From assembly GCA_025965115.1 (NCBI GenBank), contig JAOPXO010000180.1:1-37213 (forward strand): a stretch of 37,213 nt of DNA. The letters run 5' to 3'. Origin of the DNA: Aeromicrobium sp. (GTDB taxonomy: Bacteria > Actinomycetota > Actinomycetes > Propionibacteriales > Nocardioidaceae). Each line of letters begins with the position of its first letter. Within the stretch, counting starts at the first letter, position 1. Positions 16,594 through 26,432 of the stretch are shown here, piece by piece. The translations under genes were made by a program, and so were the position numbers. The notes below the pieces were generated by a model that was not told where the DNA came from, did no database searches, and saw only the letters and a list, made by a program, of their open reading frames with translations.

Positions 16594-18858
16594 TCAGGCC
16601 CGCTTGGTGTTCCTGCGGACGATCACGAAGCCGGCAAGCAGTGACATCCCAGCGAAGCTGAGAGTCCACGGCGAGATTCCGGAACCGGTGTCAGGCAGCA
16701 CACCGTCGGAGTCGCCTCCGTCACCGTGGTGGTGATGACCGTGGTGGCCGTCTCCCGGATCGTCGCTGCTGCAATCGGCAACATGGAACGTCACGGTCGC
16801 CACATTCGACGTCTCACCGTTCTCGTCATATGTGTAGGTGAACGAGTCGTCACCGGAGAAGCCATCGTTCGGGATGTAGAGGAACACTCCGAAGAAGACC
16901 TCGAGAAGGAATCCGTTCGACACGTCCGACTGGACGTCGGCGATGGTGAACAAGCCCGCGTCGGGATCGTTGTCCAGGACGAAATAGATCGGCAGCGTGG
17001 GGTCGCACGGGACGTCGAAGTCGTCATCCACTGCCACCGGAGTGACGTCGATCGTGACAGTCGCTGTGTTGCTCGACAGACCCGAATCGTTGTCGGTGTA
17101 CTGGTAGGTGAACGAGTCCTGACCAACGAAGCCCGGATCGGGCGTGTAGGTGAAGGCCGTGTTGACGCCCACCCCCGTCTGCACGTAGTCGCCATTCGAC
17201 GGAAGCGTCAAGGCAACCACGAGGCCAGGATTGGCACTCGAGTCATTGGCGAGCTCAGCTGGCGGGTCAACCGTCAGGACACTGCCAGCGGCGACCGTGT
17301 AGTTGTCGTCATTCGCCACCGGAGCCCCGCGGACGGTCAGCGTCACCGTGGCGTCGTTGCTCGTCAGGCCCGTGTCCGGGTCGGTGAAGTTGTAGACGAA
17401 GGAGTCTGGACCGGTGTAGCCGGCGTCCGGCTGGTAGGTGAACCCACCAGTGCCCGTGCCGGTGAAGGTGCCGTGCGTCGGCCCTGTGACCAGGTGTCCG
17501 CCGTCACCGTTGTGCGGAAACGGCAGGTCATTGACGAAGACGCCCGGAGTCGCCGGCGTCGAGAGGACGGTCAGCAGGGTGTCCTTGGTGACCCCGTAGG
17601 AGTCGTCGACTGCAACCGGCGGGTCGACCGGCAGCACGTGGATGACGACTGTGCCGACGTTGCTGACCAGGTGGGTCACCGGGTCGGTGATCGTATAGGT
17701 GTAGGAGTCGTCGCCGGTGAAGAGGGGATTGGGCTTGTAGGTGAACCCGCCGGCGCCGGTGCCGTTGAACATGCCATCTTGGACCGGGTCGACGATCGCG
17801 CCGTCATCGGTCTGACTCGAGTCGTTGGCGAAGATACCCGGCGACGGGACGGTCAGGAGTGCACCCTGGTTGACGTTGTACTCGTCGTCCTGGGTCGTCG
17901 GCGGGTCGCCGACCGTGATCGTGACCGTGGCGGTGTTGCTGAACTGGATCGCTGTGTCGTCGAAGAAGCGATAGGTGAACGTGTCGATACCGGTGAAGCC
18001 GGGATCTGGCACGTAGGTGAAGCCACCGTCTGAGGCGATTCCAGGCTGGGACAGGGTGCCGTGAGACGGGCCTGACGGCACCTGGAACCCGAGGACCTGA
18101 ACACCGCTGTCGTTGCCGAACACTCCGGACGGGCCACGGACCAGCGTGACACCCGGCGAGGTGGTGTAGGCATCGTCCTTGGCGACCGGGGTTCCGGTCG
18201 CGTTGACGTCGATCGACACCGTCGCCGTGTTGCTGGTGCCGGATCCGGCAACCGTGTACGTGTAGGTGAACGTGTCGGGACCGGCATATCCGGATGTCGG
18301 CACGTAATGGAAACCACCGCCGCGCTGGAGGAACGGCTGCGACAGGGTGCCGTGGGTCGGGCCGGTCACGACCGTGAACTGGGACGGAAACGGCAATCCG
18401 GGAGCGTCGTTCTTGAAGACTCCGGAAGGGGCGAACTTGTTGAGCGTGCCGTTGGTCGCGACGGTGTAGCCGTCGTCCACGGCGACGGGGGTCGCGAGGG
18501 CCGCGGCGATCTTGGCGAATCCCTTGCTAATAACGTCGGTCGGCGGCGTTGACGTCGGATCCGGAGTGTCCGTCGGGTCAGTCGGGTCGGTCGTCGTGGG
18601 ATCGTCCGACGGCTCTGAGGTGGTCGGGTCGTCCGACGGCTCTGGGGTGGTCGGGGTGTCCGTCGGATCCGGAGCCGGAGTCGTGTCCGTCGGGTCGGGA
18701 GTCGGGGTCGTCTCCGTGTCCGAAGGGGTTGGCTCGGTCGGCTGCGACGTGGTGTCGCCCGATCCGCCATCCGTGCCATCGTCGGCGAATGCCGCGACAG
18801 ATGGGCTGCAGAGCAGCACCGCGAGGAACAGGGCCAGCAGGACGCGGAACGCGCGCAT
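16594..18858 (-). CDS. Cell-wall-anchored (LPXTG) surface protein with Ig-like/cadherin-like tandem repeats
   Basis: Signal peptide MRAFRVLLALFLAVLLCSPSVAAFA; T/P/D-rich stalk; six repeats starting PVAVDDxY..GVFxND..GTxxxxx..GGFxYxPxxGYxGxDSFTYxYTD; C-term LPDTG-TM-RRNTKRA; ATG 18858 with GGAG RBS. Confidence 0.88.
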   Translation of the reverse strand: MRAFRVLLALFLAVLLCSPSVAAFADDGTDGGSGDTTSQPTEPTPSDTETTPTPDPTDTTPAPDPTDTPTTPEPSDDPTTSEPSDDPTTTDPTDPTDTPDPTSTPPTDVISKGFAKIAAALATPVAVDDGYTVATNGTLNKFAPSGVFKNDAPGLPFPSQFTVVTGPTHGTLSQPFLQRGGGFHYVPTSGYAGPDTFTYTYTVAGSGTSNTATVSIDVNATGTPVAKDDAYTTSPGVTLVRGPSGVFGNDSGVQVLGFQVPSGPSHGTLSQPGIASDGGFTYVPDPGFTGIDTFTYRFFDDTAIQFSNTATVTITVGDPPTTQDDEYNVNQGALLTVPSPGIFANDSSQTDDGAIVDPVQDGMFNGTGAGGFTYKPNPLFTGDDSYTYTITDPVTHLVSNVGTVVIHVLPVDPPVAVDDSYGVTKDTLLTVLSTPATPGVFVNDLPFPHNGDGGHLVTGPTHGTFTGTGTGGFTYQPDAGYTGPDSFVYNFTDPDTGLTSNDATVTLTVRGAPVANDDNYTVAAGSVLTVDPPAELANDSSANPGLVVALTLPSNGDYVQTGVGVNTAFTYTPDPGFVGQDSFTYQYTDNDSGLSSNTATVTIDVTPVAVDDDFDVPCDPTLPIYFVLDNDPDAGLFTIADVQSDVSNGFLLEVFFGVFLYIPNDGFSGDDSFTYTYDENGETSNVATVTFHVADCSSDDPGDGHHGHHHHGDGGDSDGVLPDTGSGISPWTLSFAGMSLLAGFVIVRRNTKRA
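17020..18495 (-). repeat. Tandem Ig-like domain repeats (six, about 280-300 bp each)
   Basis: Repeat starts recognised at about 18490, 18190, 17900, 17618, 17320, 17040 (by eye). Confidence 0.75.
18602..18655 (-). repeat. 27-bp tandem direct repeat in stalk-coding region
   Basis: tcgtccgacggctctg[a/g]ggtggtcggg twice in tandem. Confidence 0.75.
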
Positions 18859-19074
18859 CGAAATCTCCATGCATAAGAACTTGATGAGGATCCCGGACTG
18901 AGCCCCCGCGGACATCATAGGGGCAGATCTGAGTTATTGGTGACCGATTGCCTCAAATAACCATTCTGGGACGCATTTCGGCAATTTCGTCCTCCCGGAA
19001 TGCCGCGTGTACGTTGCTGGTTGATCCTTCGAGAAGCCGTGCAACCTCGGCCAATCCCCGGGGAAGGCACACAC

Positions 19075-19701
19075 ATGAGCATTGTCAGCAATGTGGTCGA
19101 CAAGATCCTGCTGCTCGACAGCGGCTACGCCTACTCACTCGTCGGTTTCCTCGCATTCGCCGAAGCCGCGATCTTCATCGGCTTCGTCCTCCCTGGCGAG
19201 ACCGCGGTGATCCTCGGCGGCGTGCTCGCGTACCGCCACTCCGTGTCGCTGACTGTGATGATCCTGATCGTGATCGCTGCGGCAATCCTCGGAGACACCG
19301 TCGGCTATGAGGTCGGCAAGAGGTACGGGCGACGCATCCTGCAGCTCCCGGTGTTCGCCAAGCACGAAGAGGCGCTCGAGATCGGCTGGAGACGGCTACG
19401 CGAACGCGGCGGCAAGGCCGTGTTCCTTGGGCGGTTCACCGCGTTCCTGCGTGCCGCGATGCCGGGACTCGCCGGCACGGCCGGCATGCCGTACCGCACG
19501 TTCATCAAGTGGAACGCCGCCGGCGGGATCATCTGGGGCGGCGGCTTCACCCTGCTGGGATTCGCTGCGGGCGCGAGCTACACCAAGCTCGAGGGCTACG
19601 CGGGGCGCGCGGGCCAGGTTGTCCTCGTCCTGGTCCTCCTGCTCGTGGTCATCTGGTACATCCGACACCGCCGCGCTGTCGGCATCAGCGACCCGGACTA
19701 G
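19075..19701 (+). CDS. DedA family membrane protein
   Basis: YSLVGFLAFAEAAIFIGFVLPGETAVILGGVLA...GDTVGYEVGKRYGRRIL...FLGRFTAFLRAAMPGLAGTAGM. Confidence 0.9.
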   Translation: MSIVSNVVDKILLLDSGYAYSLVGFLAFAEAAIFIGFVLPGETAVILGGVLAYRHSVSLTVMILIVIAAAILGDTVGYEVGKRYGRRILQLPVFAKHEEALEIGWRRLRERGGKAVFLGRFTAFLRAAMPGLAGTAGMPYRTFIKWNAAGGIIWGGGFTLLGFAAGASYTKLEGYAGRAGQVVLVLVLLLVVIWYIRHRRAVGISDPD

Positions 19702-19710
19702 AGGCAGACT

Positions 19711-20211
19711 TCAGCGGCTGATCGTGGCGGTGCTGACCTGCGGCGCCGAGATGATGCTCTGCAGCACGACGCAGTAGCGCTCAGTCAGCTTCTGCAGGGT
19801 CGCCAGCTCGTCTGGGCTGGCGTCGGTGTCGAGCTCGAACGACAATCGGATCGCCGTGAACCCGACACGTACGTCCTTGTCGACGGCGAGCGTGCCGCGG
19901 AAGTCAAGGTCACCATCCGCCTTCACCGAACCGCCGCGAACATCCAGCCCGAGGGAGGCCGCGACGGCACCAAGAGTCACGCCGGCGCAGGCGACAAGCG
20001 CCTCGAGCAGCATGTCGCCCGAGCACAGCTGCGTCCCGTCACCTCCGGTGGCCGGATGCAGGCCAGCTTCGGCCATCGCCCGACCGGTATTGATCGAGCA
20101 GCTCACGCCGTCACCGAGCTGACCGGTGGCGCTCAGGGTGACCTGCGCGGCTTCTGGCTCGACGCGATAGCGCTGCTTCAACGGATCCTGAATCTCACGC
20201 AGTGTGGTCAT
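19711..20211 (-). CDS. OsmC family protein
   Basis: GGDGTQLCSGDMLLEALVACAGVTLGAVAASLGLDVRGGSVKADGDLDFRGTL. Confidence 0.85.
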   Translation of the reverse strand: MTTLREIQDPLKQRYRVEPEAAQVTLSATGQLGDGVSCSINTGRAMAEAGLHPATGGDGTQLCSGDMLLEALVACAGVTLGAVAASLGLDVRGGSVKADGDLDFRGTLAVDKDVRVGFTAIRLSFELDTDASPDELATLQKLTERYCVVLQSIISAPQVSTATISR

Positions 20212-20231
20212 CCTTCAGGTTACCGATGCGG

Positions 20232-20858
20232 CTAGCCGACCCGGATGGCGCTGCCCGCATAGCGATAAATCCACGGCCGCGAGATCTTTGGACCCGGGAA
20301 ATAGCGCTGGTCGAGCTCGGTGATCTCGAATCCCGCCGAGCTGATCAGAGCGACGATGTCGCGCGAGAGATGACACCCGCCGGCGACGACCCTCTCGACC
20401 GGGTCGAGCCGACGCTGCCACCGCGCGACACCGGGCTCCGGAGCCAGGCCATGCTCGAGGAACTCAAATGTGCCGCCGGGCCGCAGTACTCGATGAATCT
20501 CGCGCAGGGCCGCGTCGACATCCGGGATCGTGCACAGCGTGAAGGTCGACAAGGCCGAATCGAACGAGGCGTCGGGCTCATCGAGTGACTGCCCGTCAAG
20601 ACCAGACCGGGTGATCGGGGTACGCGATGCGACTCGCCGATCGGCCGACATCTTCCAGGCCACGTCGGACGGTTCGACGGCCGCAATGGTGTCAACCGCA
20701 TCGGGATATTTCTCGATGTTGAGACCAGAGCCGAAGCCGATTTCGAGGACCTGACCGCCCAACCGCGCGCATACCGACTGGCGGTCCTTCATCACGTCAC
20801 CCGTCGACAAGGCCCGGTCAACGAGATGCGGCACCACGCGATCGCCCCATATGCCCAT
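20232..20858 (-). CDS. Class I SAM-dependent methyltransferase
   Basis: VLEIGFGSGLNIEKYP..VAAVEPSD...DSALSTFTLCTIPDVDAALREIHRVLRPGGTFEFLEHGLAPEP. Confidence 0.88.
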   Translation of the reverse strand: MGIWGDRVVPHLVDRALSTGDVMKDRQSVCARLGGQVLEIGFGSGLNIEKYPDAVDTIAAVEPSDVAWKMSADRRVASRTPITRSGLDGQSLDEPDASFDSALSTFTLCTIPDVDAALREIHRVLRPGGTFEFLEHGLAPEPGVARWQRRLDPVERVVAGGCHLSRDIVALISSAGFEITELDQRYFPGPKISRPWIYRYAGSAIRVG

Positions 20859-20883
20859 GTCTCGATCGTATGCACGAAGTCAT

Positions 20884-22149
20884 TCAGATTCGATGCTGGT
20901 GCGCGACTGGTGCCTCGACGACTCGGGCTTGGGTGACTGCTCGGACGCTTCCGATGACCGCGATCGATACGAGAGCAACGAACACGAGCATGGCATCGCG
21001 CGCTGCCACGTACTGAGTGGCAATGCCGAGCGCGACGACCGGCACGGAGAGTCCGACGTACGCACCGAGGAAGAAGCCGGCCAGCACCTCACCCCGAGCA
21101 CCCGCTGGAGCAGTTGAACCGGCCGTTGCGAGGGCGCCGCCGAACACCAGTCCGGCACCGGCACCGGCGAGCGCTCCTCCGATCACGAAGAGCACCAGGC
21201 TTGGCAGCCACATACCGGCAACGAGCAGGGCCAGTCCGGGGACCAGCAAGCCGGCACCGGTCCGCAATGTGGCGTGGAGGCCCATTCGGGCCAGGGCGAT
21301 CTGGGCAAGGGCGCCAGACGCAAATGCCACGAAAGCGATGGAACCCGCGACGGCGTGGGAAGTCTCATGCATCGTGCCGGCAAGGAAGCTCGGTGCCAGG
21401 GAGTTGAAGACTCCGTACACGGCGAAGGCGCCGAATGCCGCCGCCGTGGCCGCGAAGAAGGTACGCCGACCATGTGGCGGCACGGCGATCTGCTGGGGAC
21501 GCCACGCCGGTGCAGGCGCAGGTCGTACCGCCGTCTCCGGCGAGACGGCAACCAACAGAGAGAGGACGAGTAGCAAGGCGCCGAACACGTAGTAGGACAG
21601 GCGAAGCGGCTGCGGAGCGAATTGCGCGAGCATCCCGGCGATCAGGGGTCCGAAGCCGATCCCACCCAGGTTGGCAGCCGTCGCCACGATCTGTCCCCGG
21701 CGCTCGCCGCGAGCCCCGGCGGCGGTACGGGCATGAAGCTCGGCGAGGTATGCCGTCGCGGTTGCGGTCGTCATCCCGACGGAAATGCCGGACACCACGC
21801 GGGCGAGCAACAGCCCAGGAAGGCTCGGCGCCACGAGGAAGATGGCGGCAGCAAGAACATTGGTGAGCAGAGCCGGGACGAATATCCGCTTGCGTCCCAC
21901 CCAGTCCGAGACGTGGCCAGCCAGGAACAGGCTGCCGATCACACCCACCGCGTACACCGCGTACACGAGCGTGATGGTGATCGTCGAGAAATGATCGCGG
22001 CGCTGATAGAGGACATAGAGCGGCGTGGGCACGGCAGAGAAGCCCATGTTGACCAGGAATGCGGCCGCAGCAACCCAGAATCCGAAGGTGTGGTGACGAT
22101 GGGCGGCACGATGACTCGCGGATGTCGTGGACGGTGCAGAAATGGTCAC
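20884..22149 (-). CDS. MFS transporter
   Basis: Twelve-TM-like hydropathy, GHVSDWVGRKRIFVPALL motif A; GTG 22149 preceded by AGGAG. Confidence 0.88.
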   Translation of the reverse strand: MTISAPSTTSASHRAAHRHHTFGFWVAAAAFLVNMGFSAVPTPLYVLYQRRDHFSTITITLVYAVYAVGVIGSLFLAGHVSDWVGRKRIFVPALLTNVLAAAIFLVAPSLPGLLLARVVSGISVGMTTATATAYLAELHARTAAGARGERRGQIVATAANLGGIGFGPLIAGMLAQFAPQPLRLSYYVFGALLLVLSLLVAVSPETAVRPAPAPAWRPQQIAVPPHGRRTFFAATAAAFGAFAVYGVFNSLAPSFLAGTMHETSHAVAGSIAFVAFASGALAQIALARMGLHATLRTGAGLLVPGLALLVAGMWLPSLVLFVIGGALAGAGAGLVFGGALATAGSTAPAGARGEVLAGFFLGAYVGLSVPVVALGIATQYVAARDAMLVFVALVSIAVIGSVRAVTQARVVEAPVAHQHRI

Positions 22150-22218
22150 AGCATGCTCCTTGAAGGCGATTCCCTCCACCATGCATCCGCAGCCGTTATG
22201 CTGTCGAACGAAGAAAAT

Positions 22219-22237
22219 AGATCTTTGTCATCGATCT
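22219..22237. promoter_or_regulatory. Candidate LysR (T-N11-A) box between divergent MFS and LysR genes
   Basis: AGATC-TTTGTCATC-GATCT inverted repeat containing T-N11-A. Confidence 0.55.
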
Positions 22238-22257
22238 TGTGAATGATTGGAAGTCCC

Positions 22258-23148
22258 ATGGAACTTCGGCACCTGGAGCACTTCCTCGCGGTCGCCGAGG
22301 AGCAGAGCTTCACGCGGGCGGCGGCTCGCGTCCACCTCGTCCAGTCGGCGCTCTCGGTGTCCGTCCAGAGCCTCGAGCGAGAGCTCGGCACACGACTGTT
22401 CAATCGCACGACGCACAGCGTGCAGCTGACCGACGCCGGGACGGCGTTGCTCGTCGAGGCGCGACTCACCCTGGCCGCGGCCGAGGCCGCGCGCGACGCC
22501 GTCGCGGCGGTGCGTGGAGGCGTCCGCGGGACCGTGCGGATCGGCATCATGCAGTCCTTGGCCCTGATCGACCTCGCCACCCTACTGACGCGCTATCACC
22601 GCCAGCATCCCGATGTCAGGCTCGTGCCCAACCCGGCAGCCGGAGGGACGGCCCAGCTCATCCAGGACGTGCGCGACGGCACGCTCGACCTCGCCTTCGC
22701 CGGGCTGCCGACGCGCTACCCGAAGGGTCTGACTGCACGCACCATCGCGTCCGAGGAGATGATGTTGGCCTGTCCCCCGGATCATCCGCTGGCCAAGCGC
22801 AAACGCATCGAACTGACCGAGCTCGATGGTGAGCTCTTCGTCGACTCCCCTCCAGGTTGGGGCACCAGGCTGAGTGTCGACCAGCTGTTCGCCGACGCCG
22901 GCCTGCGCCGGGAGATCGCCGTCGAGGTCGGCGACATCCCGACCATCTCCGAGCTCGTGCGCGCCGGGTTCGGCTTCGCCCTGGTCAGCCCTTCGACCCT
23001 GCCGGACCCCAAGAGTCTGGTGCTTCGCCCGGTGCGCCCGTCGCCGAAGTTCACCGTGTCTTTGGTGGCCCCCTCGGCGCGACCGCCATCGGCGGCTGCG
23101 CGCGCCTTCATCGAGCTGGTGCATGCGACCTACCCGAAGTTGTCATGA
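22258..23148 (+). CDS. LysR family transcriptional regulator
   Basis: MELRHLEHFLAVAEEQSFTRAAARVHLVQSALSVSVQSLERELGTRLFNRTTHSVQLTDAG. Confidence 0.92.
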   Translation: MELRHLEHFLAVAEEQSFTRAAARVHLVQSALSVSVQSLERELGTRLFNRTTHSVQLTDAGTALLVEARLTLAAAEAARDAVAAVRGGVRGTVRIGIMQSLALIDLATLLTRYHRQHPDVRLVPNPAAGGTAQLIQDVRDGTLDLAFAGLPTRYPKGLTARTIASEEMMLACPPDHPLAKRKRIELTELDGELFVDSPPGWGTRLSVDQLFADAGLRREIAVEVGDIPTISELVRAGFGFALVSPSTLPDPKSLVLRPVRPSPKFTVSLVAPSARPPSAAARAFIELVHATYPKLS

Positions 23149-23216
23149 ATTTGGGGAATGACCGTCATCGTCAACAATCGTTGGACAGCATCACCGCATA
23201 GCGTCACAGTTGGACC

Positions 23217-24233
23217 ATGACTTCAACAATCCACCATGATCTGGCCCCGGTTGCCTTCGGCACGACCGATATGGCCATCACCCGCGTCGGGTTCGGCGCC
23301 TGGGCTGTCGGCGGAGGCGACTGGGCGTATGCCTGGGGACCCCAGGACGACGACGAGGCCATCGCCGCCATCCGGCACGCCGTCGAGTCCGGTGTCAACT
23401 GGATCGACACCGCTGCGATCTACGGCCTGGGCCACTCCGAGGAGGTCGTCGCGGCGGCCTTGGACGGCATCCCAGAGGCCGATCGGCCGTACGTGTTCAC
23501 GAAATGCGGGCTGGTGTGGGACGAGACTGACCGCTCGATCGCGCCACGCCGCATCGGCGATCCTGCATCGATCCGGCGCGAGGTCGAGAGCTCGCTGCGC
23601 CGGCTCAACGTCGAACGCATCGACCTCTACCAGATGCACTGGCCCGCCGAGGATGGTGCCGATCTGGCTGACTACTGGCAGACCCTCCTCGATCTCAAGG
23701 CCGAGGGCAAAGTGCGCGCCGTCGGGCTCTCCAATCACCACGCGAACCAGCTCGAGGCTGCCGAGGCACTCGGGCACGTCGACACGCTCCAGCCGCCGTT
23801 CTCCGCGATTCACCGCGCAACGGCCGAGCTGCTGCCCTGGACCAGGGCGCACGACACTGGCGTCATTGTCTACAGCCCGATGATGTCAGGGCTGCTGACC
23901 GGCTCATTCGACCGCAGCCGGGTGGCCGGCTTGCCTGCTGACGACTGGCGAGGAACCAGCGCCGACTTCACCACGAACCTCGATGCCAACCTGGCAGTCG
24001 CCGACGCGCTCCGGAAGGTGGCCGAGCGCCATGGCATCAGCCAGCCTGCCGCAGCCGTCGCGTGGACCCTTGCCTTCGGCGGTGTCACCGGCGCGATCGT
24101 CGGCGCACGCAGCCCGAAGCAGGTCGAAGGCTGGCTGGCGGCCGCGTCGACCGTCCTCACGCAGGACGATCTCGACACGGTCGCCGACGCCATCGCCCTG
24201 CTCGGTGCCGGCGAAGGTCCAGTTCGCCCCTGA
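23217..24233 (+). CDS. Aldo/keto reductase
   Basis: ITRVGFGAWAVGGG...GVNWIDTAAIYGLGHSEEVV...RIDLYQMHWPAED...KVRAVGLSNH. Confidence 0.9.
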   Translation: MTSTIHHDLAPVAFGTTDMAITRVGFGAWAVGGGDWAYAWGPQDDDEAIAAIRHAVESGVNWIDTAAIYGLGHSEEVVAAALDGIPEADRPYVFTKCGLVWDETDRSIAPRRIGDPASIRREVESSLRRLNVERIDLYQMHWPAEDGADLADYWQTLLDLKAEGKVRAVGLSNHHANQLEAAEALGHVDTLQPPFSAIHRATAELLPWTRAHDTGVIVYSPMMSGLLTGSFDRSRVAGLPADDWRGTSADFTTNLDANLAVADALRKVAERHGISQPAAAVAWTLAFGGVTGAIVGARSPKQVEGWLAAASTVLTQDDLDTVADAIALLGAGEGPVRP

Positions 24234-24243
24234 AAGGAGTCGT

Positions 24244-24924
24244 ATGTCCGTCGCATCGCCCGTAGGAGAACGCCGTACCGTCACGGCCCTGCTCACTCTG
24301 ACACTGGTGACGGGTCTGATCGATGCGGTCAGCTACCTGCAGCTGGGGCGGGTCTTCGTCGCCAACATGACCGGGAACGTCGTGTTCCTCGGCCTCAGCG
24401 TTGCGCCGCACTCGGGCCTCTCCGCCGCGGCATCGCTCGTCGCTATCGGCGGATTCCTCGTCGGCGCATTCCTCGGTGGACGTCTCGCGGTGCGGCAGTC
24501 GAGGTTGACAGCCCGCTGGCTCGGTATGGCCCTCGGGGTCGAGGCGTGCATCGTCGGCGCGGTCGCCCTGCTGACAGCGACAGGTGTCATGCCTGCCGAC
24601 TCGTCGCACGGGTCCTGGGCCACGATCGCCGTGCTTGCCGGAGCCCTCGGCATACAGAACAGCACGGTTCGTCATCTGGGCGTTCCGGATCTGACCACGA
24701 CCGTGCTGACCCTCAGCCTCACCGGCCTCGCCGCGGACGGGAACTGGCGACAGCGGCCGGCTCGTCGACGAGCTGCATCGGTGCTGGCGATGCTGGCCGG
24801 AGCGGCTGCCGGTGCCGGACTCCTGCAGGTCTCGACCTCAGCAGTCATCGCCCTCGCTGCCGTGCTGGTCGCCGTCGCGGCCGCCCTGCTCAGCCCACCA
24901 CATCTATGGAGTGAATCAACATGA
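24244..24924 (+). CDS. DUF1275 (YoaK) family membrane protein
   Basis: LVTGLIDAVSYLQLGRVFVANMTGNVVFLGLS; start at ATG 24244. Confidence 0.85.
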   Translation: MSVASPVGERRTVTALLTLTLVTGLIDAVSYLQLGRVFVANMTGNVVFLGLSVAPHSGLSAAASLVAIGGFLVGAFLGGRLAVRQSRLTARWLGMALGVEACIVGAVALLTATGVMPADSSHGSWATIAVLAGALGIQNSTVRHLGVPDLTTTVLTLSLTGLAADGNWRQRPARRRAASVLAMLAGAAAGAGLLQVSTSAVIALAAVLVAVAAALLSPPHLWSEST

Positions 24925-25787
24925 CCAGAATTGCAGTTGTCGGCCTCGGCACGATGGGCGGACGGATCGCCGGCCGCCTGCTGTCCCAGGGGCACGACGT
25001 ATGGGGAACCAACCGAACCAAGACCAGGGCTGACGCACTGATCGAGCAGGGCATGCACTGGTGTGACACACCGCGGGAAGCCGCCGAGTCAGCCGATGTG
25101 GTCATCAGCATGGTCACCGACGCAGCAGCGCTGCACGCGATCACCTCCGGACCAGACGGAATCCTTGCGGGTCTGCGACCTGGGACGGTCCACATCGACA
25201 TGAGCACTGTCGGCCCGGAGACCAGCCGCGATGTCGCGGACGAGGTCGCAGCAGTCGGCGCGTCGATGCTGGCCGCACCGGTCTCTGGCAGCGTTTCAGC
25301 GGTCGAGGAAGGCAGTCTCGCCATCATCGTCGGCGGCGACGCGGACGTGTTTGCCCGGGTCGAACCGATCCTGCGCCAGCTCGGCACTCAGATCACCGTG
25401 GTCGGTGACCCGGAGCAGGCACTGCTGATCAAGATGGCCATCAACATCAGTCTCGCGGTGCAGATGCTGGCCTTCAGCGAGGGAGTCTTGCTGGCCGAGC
25501 GAGGAGGTGTTGATCGCGACGTGGCGATCGACGCGCTCACCAGCAGCGCGATCGGCTCGCCGATGCTCAAGGCTCGCGCCGCGATGGTGCGCGAACTTCC
25601 CGATCAGGCCTGGTTCGACGTACGACTGATGCACAAGGACATCCGGCTCACGCTCGAGAGCGGCGGGCAGCTCGGGGTTCCGCTGCCCACGACGCGGGTG
25701 GCTGACGATCTCCTCACCGCAGCCACGGCACTCGGATATGAGCACCGCGACATCGCCGTGATGTTCCGTGTGCTCTCCGAGCTCTAG
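24921..25787 (+). CDS. NAD(P)-dependent oxidoreductase, 3-hydroxyisobutyrate dehydrogenase/6-phosphogluconate dehydrogenase family
   Basis: IAVVGLGTMGGRIAGRLLSQGHDVWGTNRT; DMSTVGPETS; APVSGSV; LIKMAINI. Confidence 0.9.
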   Translation: MTRIAVVGLGTMGGRIAGRLLSQGHDVWGTNRTKTRADALIEQGMHWCDTPREAAESADVVISMVTDAAALHAITSGPDGILAGLRPGTVHIDMSTVGPETSRDVADEVAAVGASMLAAPVSGSVSAVEEGSLAIIVGGDADVFARVEPILRQLGTQITVVGDPEQALLIKMAINISLAVQMLAFSEGVLLAERGGVDRDVAIDALTSSAIGSPMLKARAAMVRELPDQAWFDVRLMHKDIRLTLESGGQLGVPLPTTRVADDLLTAATALGYEHRDIAVMFRVLSEL

Positions 25788-26383
25788 CGTGGTGCCACCG
25801 TCTTGCGCATGACGCAATTGCCCTGGCCTTTCGGGCGGTCGTAGACAAATCCGGCCTTCTCGTATGTGGTGCGCGTGACGTTGTAAAGGAATGACGAGGA
25901 GACCTTCTTGCCCGGCGGGAGATCGTGCGGATAACCCTCGACAACTCCACCGCCGGCCTTGCCAATCAGATCGAGCGCACCGTCGAGGGCTGCACGGGCC
26001 ACACCCTGGCGTCGGTAGTCGCGGTCGATGAAGAAGCAGGTCAGCCGATAGTCGGGCAGGGTCTCGGCGGTGGCTTCGTACTCCTTGCGATGGTGGATGT
26101 TGGGAAGCTCTTCGGGCGTGCCGTACTCGCACCACCCCACCGCAACATCGCCATCGAAGACCAGCGCTGCGTGCGCCTTGCCCTCGTGGACCAGATTCTG
26201 CTTGTGGTCGCGGTAGGCCGCCGCCGGCTGACCCTTGGCGTTCTCGACACAGGTGGGGTGGAACCACGTGCACCAGCAGCCACCCCATACGCCGTTGTGC
26301 TTCTCCGCGAGCGCCCGGAACGCCGGCCAGGTCGAGTCGTCGAGCGCCCGAATCGTGTAGTCCGCCACCTTGGTCTCGGTCAT
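25784..26383 (-). CDS. GNAT family N-acetyltransferase
   Basis: GGCWCTWFHP, LTCFFIDRDYRRQGVARAALDGALDLI. Confidence 0.85.
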   Translation of the reverse strand: MTETKVADYTIRALDDSTWPAFRALAEKHNGVWGGCWCTWFHPTCVENAKGQPAAAYRDHKQNLVHEGKAHAALVFDGDVAVGWCEYGTPEELPNIHHRKEYEATAETLPDYRLTCFFIDRDYRRQGVARAALDGALDLIGKAGGGVVEGYPHDLPPGKKVSSSFLYNVTRTTYEKAGFVYDRPKGQGNCVMRKTVAPR

Positions 26384-26432
26384 GGCAGCAGGCTAGAACG
26401 CATCGGCGACGTTTTCCCAGTAGGTTTGCGCG

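Noticed and set aside
16726-18033. 435-aa plus-strand ORF opposite the Ig-repeat gene
   Set aside because: Antisense artefact; Val/Arg-rich with no domain signature, repeats mirror the opposite strand.
18915-19074. Riboswitch in the divergent region before DedA (GTTATT...AATAAC dyad)
   Set aside because: Only a 6-bp dyad; no conserved riboswitch core recognised.
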